A stretch of DNA of 64,000 nucleotides, taken from contig NZ_CP126267.1 in the NCBI RefSeq assembly GCF_001864935.2, forward strand, positions 1,860,001-1,924,000. Reading direction: 5' to 3'. The notes beneath the pieces are model-generated. The model was given only the letters and a program-made list of their open reading frames with translations, did no database searches and was not told where the DNA came from. Position numbers and translations under genes: made by a program. Within the stretch, counting starts at the first letter, position 1, and the number at the start of each line of letters is the position of its first letter. This stretch comes from Curtobacterium sp. MCBA15_012. Lineage in GTDB: Bacteria > Actinomycetota > Actinomycetes > Actinomycetales > Microbacteriaceae. Of this stretch, positions 16,360-24,756 are shown piece by piece.

Positions 16360-17445
16360 TCAGCGCCCCCGCTGTGCCCGGTCCGCCACGGCCCGCTCGA
16401 CGGCCCGGACGACCTGCTCGGCGGAGTCCTGCCAGCGGAACCGCGCCGCTCGCTCCCGCGACGCCACCGAGGCCTCGTCCCAGCGGTCCTCGAGCCGACG
16501 GACCGCCGCCGCGACGGCCGAAGGCGACGACGGGTCGAAGTACTCGGCCGCGCTCCCGCCGATCTCGCGGAAGATCGGGATGTCGCTGACGGCGACCGGC
16601 GTCCCGACCCCCATCGCCTCGACGAGCGGGATCCCGAACCCCTCGTCGCGGGAGGCGGTCACCAGCGCGGTCGCGGACCGCAGCGTCGCGAGGTACTCGT
16701 CGTCCGAGGCGCCGTCGTGGAAGACGATCGACCCGGACGGGGCGAGCGCGGTCAGCCGTCGCCGGTCGGCGTCGGAGATCCGGGACATGCAGTGCAGCAC
16801 CCAGTCGGCTCCGAGCAGCGGGAGGGCCGCCGCGAGGGTCTCGACGTTCTTGTACGGCATGTACGAGCCCATGTACACGAGCGAACGCTCCCGACCCGCC
16901 GATGGGTCACGGGGGTCCGCCGGGTCGGCGGCGTTGTACGCCACGGTCACCGGGCGCCGGGTGAGCCGGTGCTCGGCGATCAACCCCGCGGTGGTCTCGG
17001 ACACCGTGACGACGCCGTCGGCCCCGTCGAGCAGGAACCGCTGCGGCGCCCACGACAGGTGGAACAGCCGCCAGCCGAGCCGGATCGGCCACGAGAACTC
17101 CCGCGGGGGCGTGCGGTTGCGGTAGTAGATGAGGTCGTGGAGCGTCAGGACGAGCGCGTACCGACGACCGCGCGAGCCCATCGTCTGCATCGGTGAGAAC
17201 ACCGCGTCGAGCCCGAGCCGGTTCACGGCCCGGGCGACGAGCGGCTCCCCCGCGTCGGTCGGTGCCGGGATGCGTTCCCACGGCAGGTCGGGGAGCGACT
17301 CGAGCTGGCGCTCGTCGTGCACGAGCAGCACGGGGTCGTGGCGGTCGGGCAGGTGCGCCGCGATGCCCGCGGTGAACCGGCTGATCCCGTCGTGCCGGCC
17401 GATCCGGACGTAGCGGCAGTCGATGCCGATCCGCAGCCGCGTCAC
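16360..17445 (-). CDS. glycosyltransferase family 4
   Basis: 361-residue GT-B glycosyltransferase. The N-terminal acceptor domain begins LRIGIDCRYVRIGRHDGISR; LHDLIYYRN lies in mid-domain. The donor domain has VYMGSYMPYKNVETL (about 190) and the E-x7-E sugar-nucleotide motif in SRDEGFGIPLVEAMGVGTPV (about 265-284). It probably transfers a hexose from a nucleotide sugar to a cell-envelope or secondary product, with substrates unknown. GTG17445 overlaps the alpha/beta hydrolase stop as GTGA, so it is the second gene of a two-gene operon. Confidence 0.88.
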   Translation of the reverse strand: MTRLRIGIDCRYVRIGRHDGISRFTAGIAAHLPDRHDPVLLVHDERQLESLPDLPWERIPAPTDAGEPLVARAVNRLGLDAVFSPMQTMGSRGRRYALVLTLHDLIYYRNRTPPREFSWPIRLGWRLFHLSWAPQRFLLDGADGVVTVSETTAGLIAEHRLTRRPVTVAYNAADPADPRDPSAGRERSLVYMGSYMPYKNVETLAAALPLLGADWVLHCMSRISDADRRRLTALAPSGSIVFHDGASDDEYLATLRSATALVTASRDEGFGIPLVEAMGVGTPVAVSDIPIFREIGGSAAEYFDPSSPSAVAAAVRRLEDRWDEASVASRERAARFRWQDSAEQVVRAVERAVADRAQRGR

Positions 17446-18518
17446 GACGCTGCCCCGGTCGTGCCGTGGCCCTTGTCCGAGCCCGGGCCGGTCGTCGTGT
17501 CGGAGCCCGTCGTCCTGCCGGGGCCCGCGGTCGCCCCGCCGGTGGTCGCCCCGCCCGTGGTCGTGCCGCCCTTCGCGGTCGTCCCGCGCCCGCGTGCGCG
17601 CTGGCGTGCCCGCCCCCGCCGCTCGCGACCGCGGTCGGCGATCCGCCGCAGGACCGCGTCGGCCGCGGCCCCGGGGGTCTCGTAGTGCACGAGGTGGCCG
17701 ACTCCCGGCACGACCACGAGCTCGGCGTCACGCAGCCGGGCCGCCAGCGCACGCTGCTCGGGCACCGCCGTGATGTCGTCGTGCTCGGCGGCCACGAGGA
17801 GCACCGGCACGTCGATGCGGTCGGCGTACTCGGAGACGTCGTGCGTGACCGAGGTCCGGAAGGCCTCGAGCACGCTCGTGCGGTCGGCGAAGGCCGAGAA
17901 GTAGCGGTCGTGCTGGTCGTGCACCCAGCGGCGCAAGTCGCGGTCACGGCTCTTGAGCATGGCGACGCTCATCGCGCGGACGATCGCCCCGTTGCGCAGC
18001 AGCCCGAGCCCGAGGGCCTTCGGCAGGACCGCCCCCGCGCGGTAGTACCCGATGGCGACGGCGGTGGCGACCGCGCGCGGCCCCTGGAGCGCCGGCGCCG
18101 CGATCGGGTTCACGAGGACGAGCAACCGGGTGTCGAGCCCGGCGGCGACGGCGGCCGCGGTGACGATCGAACCGAACGAGTGCCCGAGCACCACGGTGTC
18201 GTGGCCGAGACCGAGCGCGTCGTGGAACCCGGCCAGCCAGCCCGCGTAGGCGTCGACGTCGGACACCGGCAGCGGGTCGGAGAGCCCGAAGCCGGGCAGG
18301 TCCGGGACGAGCACGCGGACGCCGCGCAGGTGCGCCGCGATCGTCTCGAGCCCGTGGTGGTCACCGCGGAACCCGTGCACGGCGAGGACGGTCTGCTCGG
18401 CGTCGGTCGGGCCGTACTCCCAGTAGTGCGTGGTGCGGCCGTCGACGACGACGGCTCGGTGCACGACCGGGGTGGCCGCCATCAGCGACTGGTACGGGGA
18501 GATCACGGGCGGTTGCAT
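17442..18518 (-). CDS. alpha/beta hydrolase with Gly/Thr-rich C-terminal tail
   Basis: 358 residues. Core alpha/beta-hydrolase fold about 1-295: oxyanion HGFRGDHHG, nucleophile elbow GHSFGSIV (Ser about 115), acid in VLLVAAEHDD and catalytic His in GVGHLVHYE. The last 60 or so residues are an Arg-rich patch followed by a Gly/Thr repeat region (GGTTTGGATTGGATAGPG), not part of the fold. ATG18518 has no Shine-Dalgarno; TAGACT ends 7 nt before it. Substrate unknown. Coupled to the glycosyltransferase. Confidence 0.87.
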   Translation of the reverse strand: MQPPVISPYQSLMAATPVVHRAVVVDGRTTHYWEYGPTDAEQTVLAVHGFRGDHHGLETIAAHLRGVRVLVPDLPGFGLSDPLPVSDVDAYAGWLAGFHDALGLGHDTVVLGHSFGSIVTAAAVAAGLDTRLLVLVNPIAAPALQGPRAVATAVAIGYYRAGAVLPKALGLGLLRNGAIVRAMSVAMLKSRDRDLRRWVHDQHDRYFSAFADRTSVLEAFRTSVTHDVSEYADRIDVPVLLVAAEHDDITAVPEQRALAARLRDAELVVVPGVGHLVHYETPGAAADAVLRRIADRGRERRGRARQRARGRGTTAKGGTTTGGATTGGATAGPGRTTGSDTTTGPGSDKGHGTTGAAS

Positions 18519-18525
18519 CGCCGCC

Positions 18526-18531
18526 AGTCTA
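18526..18531 (-). promoter_or_regulatory. -10 element of a leaderless promoter
   Basis: Minus-strand TAGACT, 7 nt before the ATG at 18518 of the alpha/beta hydrolase. No Shine-Dalgarno is present in the short spacer. Confidence 0.5.
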
Positions 18532-18637
18532 CGAAGCCGCACCCGGCGGGCGCGGCGCCCCGCGCCCCGCTGTGGAGACCGCCGCAGCGAGCGTGCCTGT
18601 GGAGGAGGAGCCGCGCCTCCCGTCCGTCCGCACGCAC

Positions 18638-18718
18638 GAGGCGCGACGCCGCGCCCCGTCCGCACGAACGAGGCGCGACGCCGCGAATCCGTCCGCGCGC
18701 AGGAGGCGCGACGCCGCG
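18638..18718. repeat. degenerate tandem repeats in the 18519-18877 spacer
   Basis: The 16-mer GAGGCGCGACGCCGCG recurs at 18638-18653, 18670-18685 and 18703-18718, giving a 32-33 nt period; a weaker fourth unit follows near 18735. A right-half copy of the palindrome family (GCGCCTCCCGTCC) lies at about 18614-18626. The 359-nt spacer separates the divergent alpha/beta hydrolase and treS genes; apart from these repeats and a treS -10 candidate (TAGTGT, about 18819-18824) I see nothing in it. Confidence 0.8.
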
Positions 18719-18877
18719 CCCACGCGACGGGCGGGACGCCGCACCCACCCGACGACCCCGGGCGCTCCGCGACGCGCCCACCGACGACTCCCCGCGGACA
18801 GTCGCAGGATCGCGCGCCTAGTGTGGCCGTGGTCGGGCCACCTCGCCGGCCCGCCGACCCTTCGACGAGGAGCACGG

Positions 18878-20587
18878 TTGACGTTCACGGCCCCGATCCA
18901 GCTGCCCGGACTCACGCTCGACCCCCAGTGGCACAAGCGCTCGGTCTTCTACGAGTGCATGATCCGCTCGTTCGTCGATTCGAACGGTGACGGCATCGGC
19001 GACATCCAGGGGGTCATCGGCAAGCTCGACTACCTGCAGTGGCTCGGCGTCGACGCGCTGTGGCTCCCGCCGTTCTTCCAGTCGCCGATGCGCGACGGCG
19101 GCTACGACATCGCCGACTACAAGGCGATCCTGCCCGAGTTCGGGACGCTCGACGACTTCCGCGAGCTCGTCACGAAGTCGCACGAGCGCAACATGCGCAT
19201 CGTCATCGACATGGTGCTCAACCACACGAGCGACCAGCACGAGTGGTTCCAGCAGTCCCGCGAGGACCCGGACGGACCCTACGGCGACTTCTACGTCTGG
19301 CGCGACACCGACGATCACTACCAGAACATCCGCATCATCTTCGTGGACACCGAGGAGTCGAACTGGACGTTCGACCCGGTCCGTCGGCAGTTCTTCTTCC
19401 ACCGCTTCTTCTCGCACCAGCCGGACCTCAACTACGAGAACCCGGCCGTGGTGGAGGCCGTGTACGACGTCGTCCGGCACTGGCTCGACATGGGCGTCGA
19501 CGGGCTCCGGCTCGACGCGATCCCGTACCTGTTCCAGTCCGAGGAGGGCAACGGCGAGGGCGAGCCGGAGACCCACGAGTTCATCAAGAAGCTCCGCGCC
19601 ATGGTCGACGACGAGTACCCGGGCCGCGTGCTGCTCGCCGAGGCGAACCAGTGGCCGCGCGAGACCGCCGCGTTCTTCGGCACCGACGAGGAGCCCGAGT
19701 GCCACATGGCGTTCGACTTCCCCGTCATGCCGCGCATCTTCTACTCGCTGCGCGCGCAGCACGCCGCCGAGCTCAAGGCGATCCTGTCCGAGACGCTCGA
19801 CGTGCCCGAGAAGGCCGCGTGGGGCGTGTTCCTCCGCAACCACGACGAGCTGACGCTCGAGATGGTGAGCGAGGAGTACCGCCAGGCGATGTACGGCTGG
19901 TACGGCTACGACCCGCGGATGCGCAGCAACATCGGCATCCGCCGCCGACTCGCGCCGCTGCTCGACAACTCCCGCGCCGAGCTCGAGCTCATCCACGCGC
20001 TGCTGTTCTCGCTGCCGGGCTCGCCGTTCCTGTACTACGGCGACGAGATCGGGATGGGCGACAACATCTGGCTGCCGGACCGCGACTCCTCGCGCACGCC
20101 GATGCAGTGGACGCCGGACCGCAACGCCGGGTTCTCGACCGCCGACCCGGGCAAGCTCTACCTGCCGGTCGTGCAGTCGCTCGTCTACAACTACGCGCAG
20201 GTCAACGTCGAGGCGCAGCTCGCCCAGTCGCGTTCGCTCCTGCACTGGGTGCGGAACGTCATCCACGTCCGGAAGGCGCACCCCGTGTTCGGCATGGGCA
20301 GCCTGCACGTGCAGGACACGACGAACGACTCGGTGCTCGCCTTCGTCCGGTCGTGGGAGGGCTCCGGGCAGCAGTTCGGTCCCAGCGCCGAGGACGTGCT
20401 CTGCGTGTTCTCGTTCGCCACGAACCCGACGTCGGTCACGGTGTCGGCTCCGGAGTTCGCGGGGCGGCCGCTCTACGACCTGTTCGGCGGGGGCTCGTTC
20501 CCGTCGTTCGACGAGGACGGGAACGTCACGCTGACGATGGGCACGCAGTCGTTCTACTGGCTGCACGTGGGCGCGCCGGTCGCGTAG
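18878..20587 (+). CDS. treS: trehalose synthase (maltose alpha-D-glucosyltransferase), GH13
   Basis: Converts maltose and trehalose into each other; 569 residues, typical for TreS without a kinase fusion. The GH13 regions are clear: DMVLNHTSDQH (about 115), GVDGLRLDAIPYL with the nucleophile Asp (about 210), LLAEANQWPRE with the acid/base Glu (about 250) and LRNHDELTLEM with the third carboxylate (about 320). PLYDLFGGGSFP lies in the C-terminal beta domain. TTG18878 is chosen because GAGGAG sits 6 nt upstream and the family N-terminus (TFTAPIQLPGL) begins there. No pep2 or glgE neighbour is visible. Confidence 0.93.
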   Translation: MTFTAPIQLPGLTLDPQWHKRSVFYECMIRSFVDSNGDGIGDIQGVIGKLDYLQWLGVDALWLPPFFQSPMRDGGYDIADYKAILPEFGTLDDFRELVTKSHERNMRIVIDMVLNHTSDQHEWFQQSREDPDGPYGDFYVWRDTDDHYQNIRIIFVDTEESNWTFDPVRRQFFFHRFFSHQPDLNYENPAVVEAVYDVVRHWLDMGVDGLRLDAIPYLFQSEEGNGEGEPETHEFIKKLRAMVDDEYPGRVLLAEANQWPRETAAFFGTDEEPECHMAFDFPVMPRIFYSLRAQHAAELKAILSETLDVPEKAAWGVFLRNHDELTLEMVSEEYRQAMYGWYGYDPRMRSNIGIRRRLAPLLDNSRAELELIHALLFSLPGSPFLYYGDEIGMGDNIWLPDRDSSRTPMQWTPDRNAGFSTADPGKLYLPVVQSLVYNYAQVNVEAQLAQSRSLLHWVRNVIHVRKAHPVFGMGSLHVQDTTNDSVLAFVRSWEGSGQQFGPSAEDVLCVFSFATNPTSVTVSAPEFAGRPLYDLFGGGSFPSFDEDGNVTLTMGTQSFYWLHVGAPVA

Positions 20588-20594
20588 TCGGGTC

Positions 20595-20737
20595 GGGTCG
20601 GCGCGGCGTCGGCGGGTCGGCGCGGCGTCGGCGGGTCGGTGCGGCCGACCCGGTTCGGTCGGGAGGCGCGGTGCGCGCCCGGCCAGCGGGTCGCGGTGCG
20701 CGGCCGGGTCGGTCGGGAGGCGCGGTGCGCGCCCGGC
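20595..20737. repeat. two short tandem repeat sets between treS and the exonuclease
   Basis: A 19-nt unit occurs at 20595-20613 and 20614-20632 with a partial third. Downstream a 27-nt segment beginning GGTCGGGAGGCGCGGTGCGC occurs at 20657-20683 and 20711-20737. The latter carries the left arm of the palindrome family without its right arm. Confidence 0.85.
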
Positions 20738-20772
20738 GGGCGGGTCGCGGTGGTCGTGTCGGTGCGTCCCGT

Positions 20773-20778
20773 TAGCCT
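20773..20778 (+). promoter_or_regulatory. -10 element of a leaderless promoter
   Basis: TAGCCT, 6 nt before GTG20785 of the exonuclease gene; no Shine-Dalgarno in between. Confidence 0.5.
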
Positions 20779-20784
20779 CGTGAC

Positions 20785-21549
20785 GTGACCTCCTCCGCAG
20801 CAGCGATCGACACGGCCGCGCCGGACGCCCCGACGGTGCAGGACCTCTCCGGCCGGCCCTGGTGGCACGCACTCGGTGTGTTCGACCTCGAGACCACCGG
20901 CGTCGACGTCGAGACCGCACGGATCGTGACGGCGCACGTCGGCCTCATCGACATGACGGGCCGCTCCATCGTCGAGGGCGCGTGGACCGCCGACCCCGGC
21001 ATCGAGATCCCCGAGGGCGCCGCCGCGGTGCACGGGTACACGACCGAGCGCGCCCGGGCCGAGGGTCGCCCCGCCGCCGAGGTCGTGGCCGAGGTGATCG
21101 CCGCGGTCGAGGCCGTCTTCGCACGGGGCATCCCGCTCGTCATCTACAACGCCCCGTACGACCTCACCGTCCTCGACCGCGAGGCCCGGCGTCACGGCCT
21201 GCCCTCCCCCGTGATCGGCAACGTCGTCGACCCGCTCGTGATGGACAAGGCGCTCGACACGTACCGGAAGGGCAAGCGGACGCTCGAGGCCGCCTCCGAG
21301 ACCTACGGCGTGACGCTGTCCGACGCCCACGACGCCGGCGCCGACGCGGTGGCCGCCGGTCGGGTCGCGCAGGCGATCGCGAAGAAGTACCCGGACGAGC
21401 TCGGGGTCTCCGCAGAGGAACTGCACCGCAAGCAGGTCGGCTGGTGCGCCGAGCAGGCCAGCTCGTTCCAGGAGTACATGCGCAAGAAGCGCGACCCGTC
21501 ATTCACGGCCGACGGTCGCTGGCCGCACCGCGGGGCCGCGGACCTGTAG
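20785..21549 (+). CDS. DEDDh-type 3'-5' exonuclease (DNA polymerase III epsilon-like)
   Basis: 254 residues. Exo I is FDLETTGVDVETARIV (about 33-48), Exo II includes VIYNAPYDLTVLDREARRHG (about 118-137) and Exo III is the His-Asp pair in DAHDAGADAVAAGRVA (about 186-201), the DEDDh signature. It would remove 3' nucleotides from DNA or RNA in a two-metal reaction. C-terminal WCAEQASSFQEYMRKK is common in the actinobacterial stand-alone version. Not fused to a polymerase or GIY-YIG domain. GTG20785 appears leaderless. Confidence 0.92.
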   Translation: MTSSAAAIDTAAPDAPTVQDLSGRPWWHALGVFDLETTGVDVETARIVTAHVGLIDMTGRSIVEGAWTADPGIEIPEGAAAVHGYTTERARAEGRPAAEVVAEVIAAVEAVFARGIPLVIYNAPYDLTVLDREARRHGLPSPVIGNVVDPLVMDKALDTYRKGKRTLEAASETYGVTLSDAHDAGADAVAAGRVAQAIAKKYPDELGVSAEELHRKQVGWCAEQASSFQEYMRKKRDPSFTADGRWPHRGAADL

Positions 21550-21625
21550 CATCACGGCGGGGGCAGATCGACGTGGTCCGTCCCGCCCACCGCTGGACGA
21601 CGTACCGATCGGGAGACGACCGCAC

Positions 21626-22753
21626 GTGTTCTTGAAGACCTTCGGGTGGTCCCTCGTGATCACCGCAATCGCCCTCGCCACCGCCCTGGTCTACGGCGGG
21701 TGGAGCGCGGTGGTCATCACGCTCATCCTCGGCGTGCTCGAGATCAGCCTGAGCTTCGACAACGCCGTCGTGAACGCCCGGATCCTCGAGCGGATGAACC
21801 CGTTCTGGCAGAAGATGTTCCTCACCGTGGGCATCGTCATCGCCGTGTTCGGCATGCGCGTGCTGTTCCCGCTGCTCATCGTCGGCGTCACGGCGCAGCT
21901 GAACCCGGTCGAGGCCGTGCAGCTCGCGCTCGAGAAGGGCCCGATCGACGAGCCCGGCACCTACGCGTACCTGCTCCACGAGGCCCACCCGCAGATCGCG
22001 GCCTTCGGCGGCATGTTCCTGCTCATGATCTTCCTCGACTTCATGTTCGAGGAGCGCGACATCCTGTGGCTGCGCTGGCTCGAGCGCCCGCTGCAGTTCG
22101 TCGGCAAGCTGCCGATGGTGAACGTCGTCATCGCGCTCGTGCTCCTCGCCGTCTTCGCCGTGACGTCGGGCGACCACCAGAGCGTCGTGCTCATCGCGGG
22201 CATCGCCGGGCTCGTCACCTACTTCCTCGTCACCGGACTCGGCGGGCTGTTCGACGTCGACGACCCCGAGGACGAGGGCGACGCGCTCGAGAGCGCCGAC
22301 CACATGGTCGCCGAGGCCGACCGCATCACGAAGAAGCGCCGGGTCGGCCACGTCGCCGGCCGCGCGGCGTTCCTGCTCTTCCTGTACCTCGAGGTCATCG
22401 ACGCGTCGTTCTCGTTCGACGGTGTCATCGGCGCCTTCGCGATCACCGCGGACCCGATCATCATCGCGCTCGGCCTCGGCCTCATCGGGGCGATGTTCGT
22501 CCGGTCGCTGACCGTGTTCCTCGTCCGACAGGGCACGCTCGACGAGTTCGAGTACCTCGACCACGGCGCCCACTGGGCGATCGGTGCGCTCGCGGTCATC
22601 CTGCTCGTCACCATCTCGACCGAGGTCAACGAGGTCGTCACCGGCCTCATCGGCGTCGTGTTCATCCTCGCGGCGTTCACGTCCTCGGTGGTCCGCAACC
22701 GGCGCAAGGCCGAGACGGAGCAGGCCGAGCGGCCCGCTTCGCTCGTGCACTGA
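21626..22753 (+). CDS. TerC-superfamily integral membrane protein (DUF475)
   Basis: 375-residue polytopic membrane protein, about nine hydrophobic segments. The first repeat carries GVLEISLSFDNAVVNARIL (about 36-54) and the second YLEVIDASFSFDGVIGAF (about 255-272): the paired acidic/asparagine motifs inside the membrane that define the TerC/DUF475 fold and are thought to bind or move metal ions. An acidic loop (DVDDPEDEGDALES) separates the halves. It leads the Ter cluster, 77 bp before the first TerD gene. Starts at GTG21626; GGGAG lies about 10 nt upstream. A TAGCAT at about 21547-21552 is a possible -10. Confidence 0.9.
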   Translation: MFLKTFGWSLVITAIALATALVYGGWSAVVITLILGVLEISLSFDNAVVNARILERMNPFWQKMFLTVGIVIAVFGMRVLFPLLIVGVTAQLNPVEAVQLALEKGPIDEPGTYAYLLHEAHPQIAAFGGMFLLMIFLDFMFEERDILWLRWLERPLQFVGKLPMVNVVIALVLLAVFAVTSGDHQSVVLIAGIAGLVTYFLVTGLGGLFDVDDPEDEGDALESADHMVAEADRITKKRRVGHVAGRAAFLLFLYLEVIDASFSFDGVIGAFAITADPIIIALGLGLIGAMFVRSLTVFLVRQGTLDEFEYLDHGAHWAIGALAVILLVTISTEVNEVVTGLIGVVFILAAFTSSVVRNRRKAETEQAERPASLVH

Positions 22754-22830
22754 ACCGAGTGCACTGAGCCGTTCCCCCAGGGTGCGCGACCCGATCCGCG
22801 CACCACACGAACCGACGAAAGGGTCACACC

Positions 22831-23418
22831 ATGGGTCTCAGCCTCCAGAAGGGTCAGTCGCTCTCCCTGACGAAGCAGGACGGCAGCGCGATGTCGCGCG
22901 TCCGTCTCGGTCTCGGCTGGGACGCGGTCGCCGCGAAGCGGGGGCTGTTCGGCGGACGGAAGGAGGCCGAGGTCGACCTCGACGCCTCGGCGATCTTCTT
23001 CGACGCGCAGGGCTCCGCGGTGGACACCGTCTGGTTCAACCAGCTCCGCAGCAAGGACGGCTCGGCGCAGCACACCGGTGACAACCTGACGGGTGCCGGC
23101 GAGGGCGACGACGAGACCATCCGCATCGACCTCAGCGCCGTGCACCCCGCCGTCGCGCAGATCGTGTTCGTGATCAGCAGCTACAGCCGCCAGACGTTCG
23201 ACCGGGTGCAGAACGCGTTCTGCCGCGTGGTCGACGACTCGACCGCCGGCTCCCCCGAGGTCGTCCGGTACCAGCTGACCGAGTCCGGTCCGCACACCGC
23301 GATGGTGATGGCGAAGGTGTCCCGCGGCGCGAACGGCTGGTCGTTCAGCGCGATCGGCGAGCGTGCCGACGGCCGCACCGTCCAGGACCTCATCGCCCCG
23401 GCCGCCGCCGCGCTCTGA
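22831..23418 (+). CDS. TerD-family calcium-binding stress protein
   Basis: 195 residues, a single TerD domain. The N-terminus [17 protein letters not shown] is diagnostic. Ca2+-binding acidic motifs are present: [12 protein letters not shown] (about 49-60), [12 protein letters not shown] (about 87-98) and IRIDLS. An insert ([11 protein letters not shown]) before the first motif differs from canonical TerD and resembles the TerZ/TerF subgroup. ATG22831 has GAAAGGG upstream. First of four TerD-type genes in the cluster, presumably cytosolic and membrane-associated. Confidence 0.92.
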   Translation: MGLSLQKGQSLSLTKQDGSAMSRVRLGLGWDAVAAKRGLFGGRKEAEVDLDASAIFFDAQGSAVDTVWFNQLRSKDGSAQHTGDNLTGAGEGDDETIRIDLSAVHPAVAQIVFVISSYSRQTFDRVQNAFCRVVDDSTAGSPEVVRYQLTESGPHTAMVMAKVSRGANGWSFSAIGERADGRTVQDLIAPAAAAL

Positions 23419-23438
23419 TCGACCCGGAAGGACCCACC

Positions 23439-24020
23439 ATGGCGACCCTCTCGCTCTCCAAGGGCAACAACCTCTCGCTCACCAAGACCGACCCGGGCCT
23501 CCGCCGCGCGATGATCGGCCTCGGTTGGGACCCGCGGACGACCGCGGGCGAGCAGTTCGACCTCGACGCGTCCGCGCTGCTCGTGGGCGCGAACGGCCGG
23601 GTCCGCTCGAACGACGACTTCATCTTCTACAACCAGCTGCAGTCGGTCGACGGCTCGGTCGTCCACCAGGGCGACAACCGCACCGGCGAGGGCGAGGGCG
23701 ACGACGAGCAGATCCTCATCGACCTCGACGCCGTCGCTGCCGACGTCGACCGCGTCGTCATCGTCGTGACGATCGACCAGGCCGACGCCCGGCACCAGAA
23801 CTTCGGGCAGGTCCGGGGAGCGTTCTGCCGTGTCGTCAACGACGAGACCGGCAACGAGGTGGTCCGCTTCGACCTCACCGAGGACGCCGCCTCCGAGACC
23901 GGCATGATCTTCTCGGAGATCTACCGGTACAACGGGGAGTGGAAGTTCCGCGCCGTCGGCCAGGGGTACGCCACCGGGCTGCGCGGCGTCGCGACCGACT
24001 TCGGCGTCGTCCTCGACTGA
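23439..24020 (+). CDS. terD: TerD-family protein (canonical)
   Basis: 193 residues, very close to canonical Ter[20 protein letters not shown] at the start, [12 protein letters not shown] (about 38), [12 protein letters not shown] (about 75-86) and the C-terminal [22 protein letters not shown]. All the acidic calcium-site residues are present. A GGAAGG Shine-Dalgarno lies 8 nt before ATG23439. It is roughly three-quarters identical by eye to the next gene, implying a recent tandem duplication. Confidence 0.94.
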   Translation: MATLSLSKGNNLSLTKTDPGLRRAMIGLGWDPRTTAGEQFDLDASALLVGANGRVRSNDDFIFYNQLQSVDGSVVHQGDNRTGEGEGDDEQILIDLDAVAADVDRVVIVVTIDQADARHQNFGQVRGAFCRVVNDETGNEVVRFDLTEDAASETGMIFSEIYRYNGEWKFRAVGQGYATGLRGVATDFGVVLD

Positions 24021-24091
24021 CGCCACGCGGACACGGTCGACCGGCCGTGTCCGCCGCACCACCCACCGCACCACCAGGAAGGAACCCGACC

Positions 24092-24670
24092 ATGGCCGGA
24101 CTCTCGCTCGCCAAGGGCAACAACCTCTCCCTCACCAAGACCAGCCCCGGGCTGACCGTCGCGACCGTCGGCCTCGGATGGGACCCGCGCACGACCTCGG
24201 GTGAGCAGTTCGACCTCGACGCCTCGGCGCTCCTCATCGGGGAGTCCGGCAAGGTCCGGTCGGACGCCGACTTCATCTTCTACAACCAGCCGCGCAGCGC
24301 CGACGGAGCCGTCGAGCACAAGGGCGACAACCGCACCGGCCAGGGCGAGGGCGACGACGAGCAGATCAGCATCGACCTGCAGGCGCTCCCCGCCGACGTC
24401 GCGCGCGTGGTGATCGTCGTGTCCATCGACCAGGGCGACGCCCGCGGCCAGAACTTCGGCCAGGTCCGCAGCGCCTACTCGCGCGTGCTCGACCAGGACG
24501 GCACCGAGATCGTCCGCTACGACCTGTCGGAGGACGCCGCTCCCGAGACCGCGATGATCTTCTCCGAGGTCTACCGCAACGGCGGCGAGTGGAAGTTCCG
24601 CGCCGTCGGTCAGGGCTACACCACGGGCCTCGCCGGCATCGCCACGGACTTCGGCGTGCAGCTGGGCTGA
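24092..24670 (+). CDS. terD: TerD-family protein (canonical, second copy)
   Basis: 192 residues: [19 protein letters not shown] at the N-terminus, [24 protein letters not shown] and [22 protein letters not shown] at the end. Calcium motifs are intact. ATG24092 follows GGAAGGAA. The open frame runs well upstream in this phase but the TerD domain starts here. The 86-nt spacer before it has no other ORF. Paralogue of the gene at 23439. Confidence 0.94.
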   Translation: MAGLSLAKGNNLSLTKTSPGLTVATVGLGWDPRTTSGEQFDLDASALLIGESGKVRSDADFIFYNQPRSADGAVEHKGDNRTGQGEGDDEQISIDLQALPADVARVVIVVSIDQGDARGQNFGQVRSAYSRVLDQDGTEIVRYDLSEDAAPETAMIFSEVYRNGGEWKFRAVGQGYTTGLAGIATDFGVQLG

Positions 24671-24756
24671 CCCGCCCGGCCCGACACCACGCACCACCCG
24701 CACCACCTGCACGAACCGCACGACCCGCACGAGCAGACCGACCCAGGAGCGCAACG

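Noticed and set aside
18818..20920. Minus-strand open frame of about 700 codons opposite treS
   Set aside because: TreS on the plus strand has all GH13 motifs; the reverse frame is low-complexity Arg/Val/Glu sequence.
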